Assembly: GCA_012271025.1 (NCBI GenBank)
Contig: JAAXHF010000488.1
Location: 1 to 10,591, forward strand
Direction: 5' to 3'
DNA from: Deltaproteobacteria bacterium
GTDB taxonomy: Bacteria; Desulfobacterota_B; Binatia; Bin18
DNA: 10,591 nucleotides
Below the pieces are notes generated by a model that was given only the letters and a program-made list of their open reading frames with translations, made no database searches and had not been told where the DNA came from. Below, piece after piece: positions 5,256-10,591 of this stretch. Numbering within the stretch: position 1 is the first letter of the stretch; every line of letters starts with the position of its first letter. Position numbers and translations under genes: made by a program.

Positions 5256-6293
5256 CTATGCTGCCCCAGGAACGGGCGCCGCAGAATCGATCAGCTCGGC
5301 GTGCTTGAGTTCAGCCCAAAAATCGACCGGAATCGCCTGCTCGAAATAGCCGACATTGTCAACCAGTTCTTGAACAGAACGAGCACCGGGAATAATGGAA
5401 GCCACGGCTGGATGGCCGAACGGGAACTGGAGGGCAGCGGCTTGAAGCGATACCTGATATCGGGCGCATACAGCCTCAATGTTCCGCACCCGGTCCAGGA
5501 TATCCGGCGGTGCGGCCTGATAGTTGTAATACGCGCCCTCCACGGCTCCACTGGCCAGGATGCCCGAGTTATACGGCCCGCCAATAATCAGGCTGATGCG
5601 CTTTTGGGCGCACAGCGGCAAAAATGAGCTGAGGGCCCCCTGTTCCAATAAAGTGTAGCGGCCGGCCAGCAGAAAGCAGTCAAAATCGCCGGCGCGGGCA
5701 AAGTCTTCCAGCATCTGCCACTGGTTCATACCGACCCCGAGTGCCTTGATCACTCCCTGGCTGCGCAGACGGTCGAGCATCGGATACGCTTCGGCCATGG
5801 CCTGCTCAAAATGGCTGGCAGCGTAGGGGTCGAGCCCTCTGATGGTGGCGGCCTCGTCCGGGTCGTGCATCAGCACAATGTCGATGCGGTCGGTGTTGAG
5901 TCGGCCGAGACTGTCTTCAAAGGAGCGCTGAATCGCGTCGGCCGAATAGTCCACCACGCCCCGGTACGGCAGAGCCTTGTCAAACAGATCAATCGTCGCC
6001 GCCTGACCGGCCGGCCGGGGTTCAAGCGCCCAGCCGACCTTGCTCGAAATGACGACCTCATCCCGGGCATAGCGGGCCAACCCTTTGCCCAGGCGGAGTT
6101 CGCTCAGGCCGCTGCCGTACAGCGGAGCCGTATCAAAATAGCGCACGCCTGCCCCATAGGCAGCCTCGATGGTGTCATACGCGGCCTGGTCTTCGACCGC
6201 AGTGTAGATATTGCCCAGCGCGGTGCCGCCCAGCCCGTACTGGGTGACCGATACCGCAGTGGTCCCGATTTGACGCAGTTGGCCTGCTTTCAT
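5256..6293 (-). CDS. Aldo/keto reductase, D-threo-aldose 1-dehydrogenase-like
   Basis: This 345-residue NAD(P)-dependent oxidoreductase forms a TIM barrel. The catalytic tetrad is complete: D54 and Y59 (FDTAPLYG), K85 (SSKVG) and H143 (LMHDPD). The opening YGLGGTALGN and the GPYNSGIL segment (239-246) are typical of the subgroup containing D-threo-aldose 1-dehydrogenase, L-fucose dehydrogenase and pyridoxal 4-dehydrogenase, which oxidise cyclic aldoses to lactones or similar alcohols. The IPGARS stretch (301-306) is the usual cofactor-phosphate loop. The start is the ATG at 6293, with AAGGA upstream (6302-6306) in the 18-bp gap after the second acyl-CoA dehydrogenase. In this operon the substrate may be a hydroxy or carbonyl intermediate of a degradation pathway rather than a free sugar; that is inference. 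Confidence 0.9.
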   Translation of the reverse strand: MKAGQLRQIGTTAVSVTQYGLGGTALGNIYTAVEDQAAYDTIEAAYGAGVRYFDTAPLYGSGLSELRLGKGLARYARDEVVISSKVGWALEPRPAGQAATIDLFDKALPYRGVVDYSADAIQRSFEDSLGRLNTDRIDIVLMHDPDEAATIRGLDPYAASHFEQAMAEAYPMLDRLRSQGVIKALGVGMNQWQMLEDFARAGDFDCFLLAGRYTLLEQGALSSFLPLCAQKRISLIIGGPYNSGILASGAVEGAYYNYQAAPPDILDRVRNIEAVCARYQVSLQAAALQFPFGHPAVASIIPGARSVQELVDNVGYFEQAIPVDFWAELKHAELIDSAAPVPGAA

Positions 6294-6311
6294 ACGCCTT
6301 GTCCTTACGTG

Positions 6312-7445
6312 TCAGCCACACGCGCTAAAGCGCTCCAGGTGGTGTTCGGCATCGCCAAAGGTCTGGCTAATCGTGGTCAGACGCCGAAAGGTATGGCTGA
6401 CCTTCAGCTCTTCGGTCATGCCCATGCCGCCGTGCAGCTGCACCGCTTCCTGGCTGATATGCCGACACGCGTCCGAAATCTTGATCTTGGCCGCAGCAAT
6501 CACCCGTTTGCGCTCAGCCGCCTCGGCGCTGTCCACCTTCACACACGCCAGGCAGGCCATGGATTTGACCTGCTCATAGGTGATCATCATATCGACCATG
6601 CGGTGCTGTAGAGCCTGAAAGGAGCCGATCGGCACGCCGAACTGCTTGCGGGTCTTCAGATATGCCAGGGTCGCGTCGTTGGCAAACTTCACCGCTCCGA
6701 CCGTCTCGGCGCACAGCAGGGCAATGGCATAATCGGTGACCTCTTCGATCAGCTCCAGGGCCTGCCCTTCGGCGCCGATCAGGGCGTCGGCCGGCACTGC
6801 GGTGGCTGAGAAGCGGATGTCGGCCGCCCGCAGATTATCGAGCGTTTTGTACGAGTTGAGGCTGACCCCGGGCGCATTGCGGTCAACCAGGAACAGACTG
6901 ATGCCGTCGGGATCGGTCTCCTCGCCTGCGGTGCGGGCCGAAACGATCAGCCAGTCTGCGCACGAGCCGTGCAACACCACACATTTTTCGCCCTCAATGA
7001 CATAGCCGTTGGCGGACGTGCTGGCCCGGCAGCCGACCTGGGACAGATCGTAGCGCGCCCCGCGCTCGGTGTGGGCAAAGGCCAGCTTGCAGCGGCCCGC
7101 AATCAGGGCGGGCAGAATCGCCCCTTGCTGCGCCTGACTGCCGCCCCGGGCAATGAACTGCCCACCCAGACCGACCGTGGCCAGATAGGGCTCAACCAGC
7201 AGCCCCTCTCCAATCGCGGCCATGACCGGCATCAGGTCAACCGCACCGCCGCCAAAGCCGCCCACCTGGCTCGAAAACGGCAGGCCCAGCAGCCCCATGT
7301 CGGCCAGGCTGGACCACACCTGCTCACTATAGCCGGGCTCGGACTCGACAATCGCCCGACGAGCCTCAAACGTATACTCCCGAGCGATAAACTGCTGAAC
7401 GGTGTTGGCCAGCAGCTGTTGTTCTTCCGTGTAGTCAAAATTCAC
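6312..7445 (-). CDS. Acyl-CoA dehydrogenase family protein, probable partner subunit without catalytic Glu
   Basis: This 377-residue FAD-dependent acyl-CoA dehydrogenase fold protein has an N-terminal helical domain (1-115), a beta domain starting near LAFAHTERGARYD (121-133), and a C-terminal helical domain with KTRKQFG (264-270) and QLHGGMGMTEE (336-346). The usual catalytic glutamate is not seen at either known place: the MCAD site region reads TISQTFGDAEHH (358-369), and the isovaleryl-CoA-dehydrogenase site region reads VTDYAIALL (236-244). This fits a FAD-binding partner subunit of a heteromeric enzyme, as in the large/small pairs PimC/PimD of pimeloyl-CoA degradation or the paired mycobacterial steroid enzymes. 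The start is GTG at 7445, supported by AGGAGAG (about 7452-7458) upstream. The gene follows its presumed partner by 39 bp. Confidence 0.88.
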   Translation of the reverse strand: MNFDYTEEQQLLANTVQQFIAREYTFEARRAIVESEPGYSEQVWSSLADMGLLGLPFSSQVGGFGGGAVDLMPVMAAIGEGLLVEPYLATVGLGGQFIARGGSQAQQGAILPALIAGRCKLAFAHTERGARYDLSQVGCRASTSANGYVIEGEKCVVLHGSCADWLIVSARTAGEETDPDGISLFLVDRNAPGVSLNSYKTLDNLRAADIRFSATAVPADALIGAEGQALELIEEVTDYAIALLCAETVGAVKFANDATLAYLKTRKQFGVPIGSFQALQHRMVDMMITYEQVKSMACLACVKVDSAEAAERKRVIAAAKIKISDACRHISQEAVQLHGGMGMTEELKVSHTFRRLTTISQTFGDAEHHLERFSACG

Positions 7446-7484
7446 AAGCTTCTCTCCTGAGAGCCGGCTTGCAGTGCCGAGAAT

Positions 7485-8663
7485 TTACAGGCCCAGGGAC
7501 ATTTTGGCGATGATATTGCGCTGGATTTCGTTTGAGCCGGCATAAATCGTCGTCTTGCGATAGTTGCAGTAGCGGGGCGCAATACGGGCGGTGTCGGCGT
7601 CGAAGTCTTGCGCCTCAAGCGCCTGAAAAGCCTGGGAAAACGGCCCGACCGCATCCATCATCAATTCGGTCAGAGCCTGCTGAATCTCGGTGCCGCGAAT
7701 CTTGAGCAGGGACACCTCGGCGCCGGGGTCACGCCCGCCGCGCATCTGGTCCAGAAAGCGCAGGTTGGTGATCTCCAGCGCCATCAGCTCGACCTCGACC
7801 CGGGCCAGCCGGTCGGCAAAACGGGGGTCTTCGAGTAGCGGCCGGCCGTGTTTGGTCTGGCCGGCGGCCACAGCCTTGAGGCGGGCCAACTCGCGCTTGG
7901 AGGTGCCGATGCTGCCCGTGTTGAGGCGCTCGTGACCGAGCAGATATTTGGCTACGGTCCAGCCGTCGCCCTCCTCGTGGACCAGGTTTTCGGCCGGAAC
8001 CCGCACATTGTCGAAAAAGACCTCGTTGACCTCGTGGCCGCCATCCATGAGCACCAGCGGCCGGACGGTGATGCCCGGCGTTGTCATGTCGATGAGCAGA
8101 AAAGAAATGCCGTGCTGCTTCTTCTGGGTCTGAAAATCGGTCCGCACCAGACAGAAGATCCAGTCGGCATACTGGGCCAGGGTGGTCCAGATTTTCTGGC
8201 CGTTGACCACGTACTCATCGCCCTGGCGCACCGCGCTGGTTTTGAGCGAGGCCAGGTCTGAGCCGGACTCGGGCTCGGAGTAGCCCTGGCACCAGAAGTC
8301 GTCGCCGTTATAAATGTGTGGCAGATAGGTGTTCTTTTGGGCCTCGGTGCCGAACCGAAACAGCACCGGCGCACACATCGACAGCCCGAACGGCATGCGG
8401 CCCGGACAGCCGGCCGCCCCCATTTCTTCCTCAAAGATATAACGCTGGACAATCGTCCAGTCGGTCCCGCCCCACTCCTGCGGCCATTCGGGCGCCACCC
8501 AGCCCTTGTCGGCCAGGATTTTGTGCCAGCGGGTGTAGTCGTCTTTGCTCAGGTCTTGATAGGTGACGACTTTTTCGCGGATATCGTCCGGCAGATTGGC
8601 CTCGATCCAGGCGCGCACCTCGTCGCGAAAGGCTGTCTCCTCGGCGGAATAGTTCAGGTCCAT
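7485..8663 (-). CDS. Acyl-CoA dehydrogenase, probable catalytic (large) subunit
   Basis: This 392-residue FAD-dependent enzyme introduces a trans-2,3 double bond in an acyl-CoA thioester. The family signature YSEPESGSDLASLKT is at 128-142. GQKIWTT (155-161) belongs to the beta domain. The C-terminus ends with IYAGSNEIQRNIIA (373-386). At the MCAD catalytic position the residue is Ala in IYAGS. Instead E245 in LLGHERLN (241-248) aligns with the catalytic Glu of isovaleryl- and long-chain acyl-CoA dehydrogenases, so the base is likely E245. The sequence resembles large subunits of the pimeloyl-CoA dehydrogenase type. The ATG at 8663 is chosen because GGGAGAGGA (8667-8675) precedes it and the MDLNYSAEE opening is typical; an upstream in-frame ATG would add 34 unlikely residues. 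Electrons would pass to electron-transfer flavoprotein, not encoded here. Confidence 0.9.
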   Translation of the reverse strand: MDLNYSAEETAFRDEVRAWIEANLPDDIREKVVTYQDLSKDDYTRWHKILADKGWVAPEWPQEWGGTDWTIVQRYIFEEEMGAAGCPGRMPFGLSMCAPVLFRFGTEAQKNTYLPHIYNGDDFWCQGYSEPESGSDLASLKTSAVRQGDEYVVNGQKIWTTLAQYADWIFCLVRTDFQTQKKQHGISFLLIDMTTPGITVRPLVLMDGGHEVNEVFFDNVRVPAENLVHEEGDGWTVAKYLLGHERLNTGSIGTSKRELARLKAVAAGQTKHGRPLLEDPRFADRLARVEVELMALEITNLRFLDQMRGGRDPGAEVSLLKIRGTEIQQALTELMMDAVGPFSQAFQALEAQDFDADTARIAPRYCNYRKTTIYAGSNEIQRNIIAKMSLGL

Positions 8664-8666
8664 CGT

Positions 8667-8675
8667 TCCTCTCCC
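8667..8675 (-). promoter_or_regulatory. Ribosome binding site of the catalytic acyl-CoA dehydrogenase
   Basis: The minus strand reads GGGAGAGGA just before the ATG at 8663. It decides for this start over the longer reading frame that would begin inside the Uma2 gene. Confidence 0.7.
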
Positions 8676-8682
8676 ACTCGCT

Positions 8683-9255
8683 TCATTCGGCGTGTTCAAG
8701 CCACCAGCGGCTGATGTCGATTTCGAGCGTCTCGAAGGGCTCGGCGTGAACGTGTTCCACGTCACCGTGGCTGCCTACGACAAACCAGCCGGACTCCTGC
8801 CGACGGTAGACTTCCAGGGTGCGCTGGAGCGGATCAACCAGCCACACATGACCGACCCGTTCGCGGGCGTAGATCGGCATCTTGCGAACCCGGTCGGTCC
8901 GTCCGGTACTCGGTGAGACGACTTCGCAGATCCAGTCCGGCGCCCGGTCGGTATAGGCAAGATTTTGGGCAGGCGGCATATTCTCGTGTCGCCAGGCAGC
9001 AATATCCGGGACGAGGATGTCCGCGCCAAGGTGCAGTTCCGGCTCAAAAAGAAACCACCAGCCTCCGGGCTCGTCAGCATCGCTGCGGGGGCGATCAAAA
9101 GGGCTGAGATCCTGGATGATGACCAGAGCGGCCCGAGCGTGCGGGAAGGCGGGTCTGGGCGCAGTCAGCAGCTCGCCATCAAGAATCTCGGCGATAAAGC
9201 GGTCCGGAACCTGAAGCAGGTCTGCATAGGTCGCGCGACGTTGGGCTGGGTCCAT
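8683..9255 (-). CDS. Uma2 family (DUF820) putative restriction-endonuclease-fold protein
   Basis: This 190-residue protein has the PD-(D/E)XK nuclease-like Uma2 core. AEILDGEL (22-29) opens the fold. PDIAAW (83-88), CEVVSPST (110-117) and the Lys in VRKMPIYA (123-130) supply D84, E111 and K125, the expected metal-binding acids and lysine. VWLVDP (137-142) and LEVYRR follow as usual. The family is expanded in Cyanobacteria and several environmental phyla; nuclease activity is predicted from the fold but rarely shown. The ATG at 9255 gives normal family length; an upstream ATG at 9351 would add 32 unrelated residues and overlap the hydrolase stop, though 9255 has no clear ribosome site. It lies between a hydrolase and two acyl-CoA dehydrogenases, 19 bp before the latter, an odd place for a nuclease-like gene. 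Confidence 0.85.
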   Translation of the reverse strand: MDPAQRRATYADLLQVPDRFIAEILDGELLTAPRPAFPHARAALVIIQDLSPFDRPRSDADEPGGWWFLFEPELHLGADILVPDIAAWRHENMPPAQNLAYTDRAPDWICEVVSPSTGRTDRVRKMPIYARERVGHVWLVDPLQRTLEVYRRQESGWFVVGSHGDVEHVHAEPFETLEIDISRWWLEHAE

Positions 9256-9338
9256 GCGGGCAAAGCTAGCACAGTCGGCCGCACACGTCACACCACACTC
9301 GTCACCACGCCCAGCGGTGCCATCCCGCTCAGTCGGCG

Positions 9339-10232
9339 CTAGGCCGCCCATTTGTCGCGCAGAAACTCCCCGACCCGCACAATCCCGTCCCGGCCCTCGG
9401 GCAGCATGGGATGGAAGGCGTGCCAGACATGAATCATGTCTTCCCAGACTTCCAGGGTGCTGTCCACGCCGTCGGCCCGGGCCTTGTGGTCAAGCTTGAT
9501 CGCGTCGTCCAGCAGGACCTCATCCCGGCCGACGTGGATCAGCAGCGGGGGCAGAGAGCGCAGATCGGCAAAGTTGGGCGAGGCGTAGGGATCGGTGACG
9601 TCTTTGCCCTGGAGATACAGATCGACCATTTTGCCGATATCCGGTCCAACCATCGGGTCTGCCTCGGCCCGGGTCTGATAGGACTCGTTGGAGCACGTCA
9701 TGTCGGACCAGGGGCTGATACACACCCCAGCCGCAGGTAGCGCCAGCTGTTGGTCTCGGGCTGCAACCAGGCTGGCTGCGGTCAGCCCGCCGCCGGCGGA
9801 ATCGCCGGCAATGGCCAGATTGTGTGGCGCAAAACCGTTATCGAGCAGCCAGCGGTAGGCGGCCACCCCGTCCTCGACAGCGGCCGGAAACGGCTCTTCG
9901 GGCCCCAGCCGATAATCAAGCATGAGCACCGCAGCCTGAGCCGCCCGGGACACCTCGCCGCCGAGCGAACGATGGGTGTTGAGCGAGCCCATCACATAGC
10001 CGCCGCCGTGCAAATACAGAATGGCCCGCTCGGCCTCGACGCCCGGCGCCCGCAGCCATTCGGCCGGCCGGCCGGCCACCGTCAGCGCTTCGACGCCAAT
10101 ATCGTCGGCCACCCGGAAGGCGACTTTTTCCATGCCCGCCCGGCGCTGGTCCAGGCTGACCGGGGCGCCCGATGCAGCCGTATTTTTCTCGCGCAAAATA
10201 CGTTTCAGCTTGACAATCTCTGGTCCGGCCAT
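9339..10232 (-). CDS. Alpha/beta hydrolase, hormone-sensitive-lipase-like (family IV) esterase
   Basis: This 297-residue carboxylic ester hydrolase has the hormone-sensitive-lipase signature. The oxyanion-hole motif HGGGY is at 75-79. The nucleophile elbow GDSAGG places Ser145. An acid is expected within GRDEVLLDD (235-243), and H268 lies in MIHVWH. DYRLGPEEPFPAAVED (106-121) is highly typical of the family. No signal peptide is present, so the enzyme is probably cytosolic. The ATG at 10232 is preferred because AAGGAGG (10241-10247) lies eight bases before it; an in-frame ATG eight codons upstream has no such site. It is the first gene after the DNA polymerase fragment (77-bp gap) and heads the run toward the acyl-CoA dehydrogenases, 83 bp before Uma2. 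Substrate is unknown; short-chain or lactone-type esters are usual for the family. Confidence 0.9.
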   Translation of the reverse strand: MAGPEIVKLKRILREKNTAASGAPVSLDQRRAGMEKVAFRVADDIGVEALTVAGRPAEWLRAPGVEAERAILYLHGGGYVMGSLNTHRSLGGEVSRAAQAAVLMLDYRLGPEEPFPAAVEDGVAAYRWLLDNGFAPHNLAIAGDSAGGGLTAASLVAARDQQLALPAAGVCISPWSDMTCSNESYQTRAEADPMVGPDIGKMVDLYLQGKDVTDPYASPNFADLRSLPPLLIHVGRDEVLLDDAIKLDHKARADGVDSTLEVWEDMIHVWHAFHPMLPEGRDGIVRVGEFLRDKWAA

Positions 10233-10240
10233 GTTCAGTC

Positions 10241-10247
10241 CCTCCTT
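10241..10247 (-). promoter_or_regulatory. Ribosome binding site of the alpha/beta hydrolase
   Basis: The minus strand reads AAGGAGG eight bases before the ATG at 10232, an almost ideal site that decides the start eight codons inside the longest reading frame. Confidence 0.75.
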
Positions 10248-10309
10248 ATGGTGCACGACTCCCGCCCGTCATACGCTATTCTGAAGCGTGGGGAAAGCCG
10301 AACCGGTCC

Positions 10310-10591
10310 TCATGCATCGAGCGGCGCCCCGGCCCAGTCTCTGCCAAGCGTGGTTTCGACCTCAATCGGCACCCGACCGCCAACGACTTCCTGCATGGCC
10401 GCAGTCATATGGCGGGCCAGCCACTCGGCCGCCCGGTCCGCCTCGGACAGCGGCGCCTCGGCCACGATTTCGTCGTGAACACAGGCGACCGGAAACGCGC
10501 CGGGCGCCTCATGACGGTGTGCAAATAGACGGCCTAAAGCCAGTTTCAGGCCGTCCCCGCCGCTGCCCTGGACCGGAATATTGAGCAGGAC
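10310..10591 (-). CDS. Family-A DNA polymerase (Pol I-like), C-terminal fragment cut by window edge
   Basis: Reading the minus strand in from the window edge gives 93 residues ending at TGA (10312-10310), without a start. The piece begins VLLNIPVQGSGGDGLKLALG, equivalent to the NxPxQGTxADxxK segment of DNA polymerase I. About 40 residues later comes CVHDEIVAEAP, motif C, whose His-Asp-Glu includes the second catalytic aspartate. It closes with VPIEVETTLGRDW, the usual C-terminal end (compare EVGSGENW in E. coli). So this is the palm end of a family-A polymerase. The QGSG-DGLKLAL wording is closer to the shorter 3'-5' exonuclease/polymerase proteins than to E. coli PolA, and has Gly where Ala is common (GGDG for GADG). 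Whether 5' or 3' exonuclease domains are present lies outside the window. Confidence 0.88.
   Translation of the reverse strand, partial: VLLNIPVQGSGGDGLKLALGRLFAHRHEAPGAFPVACVHDEIVAEAPLSEADRAAEWLARHMTAAMQEVVGGRVPIEVETTLGRDWAGAPLDA

Noticed and set aside
5811..6611. 266-codon plus-strand frame opposite the aldo/keto reductase and acyl-CoA dehydrogenase
   Set aside because: It spans two well-supported minus-strand genes and their gap, with no ribosome site or recognisable domain.
9256..9351. Longer Uma2 start overlapping the hydrolase stop
   Set aside because: The 32 added residues are unlike the family, and no better ribosome site supports that start; 9255 gives the usual length.
9750..10478. 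242-codon plus-strand frame opposite the hydrolase and polymerase end
   Set aside because: The hydrolase motifs HGGGY and GDSAGG and the polymerase motif C on the minus strand explain this region; the plus frame is a shadow.

Overview
The window is GC-rich bacterial chromosome, probably from an uncultured Gram-negative lineage. The acyl-CoA dehydrogenase pair, aldo/keto reductase and Uma2 gene recall Desulfobacterota- or Tectomicrobia-like genomes, but this is a weak impression and the taxon cannot be fixed from this sequence. Coding density is high. There is no insertion sequence, integrase, CRISPR array or rRNA.

Left part, plus strand (1-2884): a membrane-anchored calcineurin-type metallophosphoesterase, cut at its 5' end by the window; a protein with two 6-pyruvoyl-tetrahydropterin-synthase (PTPS) domains in one chain; and a short-chain dehydrogenase/reductase (SDR) 46 bp behind it. 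A minus-strand tRNA-Ser(UGA) starts 3 bp after the SDR stop. The following 229 bp contain a perfect 16-bp inverted repeat, a possible promoter and a 14-bp palindrome over its -10 box.

Middle part, plus strand (3206-5083): an unrecognised polytopic membrane protein; directly abutting it (TAA then ATG), a DUF3565-DUF1971 fusion; then a nucleoside 2-deoxyribosyltransferase-family protein. The last of these overlaps by 29 bp the end of a small convergent gene.

Right part, minus strand (10591 down to 5055): the C-terminal end of a family-A DNA polymerase, then a compact run reading alpha/beta hydrolase, Uma2-family protein, acyl-CoA dehydrogenase with a visible catalytic Glu, second acyl-CoA dehydrogenase without one, aldo/keto reductase, and a 63-residue protein. 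From Uma2 onward the gaps are 9-39 bp, so this looks like one catabolic operon. The two dehydrogenases are best read as the subunits of one heteromeric enzyme, with the hydrolase and reductase acting on related ester and carbonyl/lactol intermediates.

The most interesting points are the tandem PTPS protein with the animal-type CX5HGH signature next to an SDR (a possible biopterin-like pathway), the complementary active sites of the dehydrogenase pair, the DUF3565-DUF1971 fusion coupled to a membrane protein, and the palindromic control region at 3070-3141. No clearly new defence or mobile system is visible.
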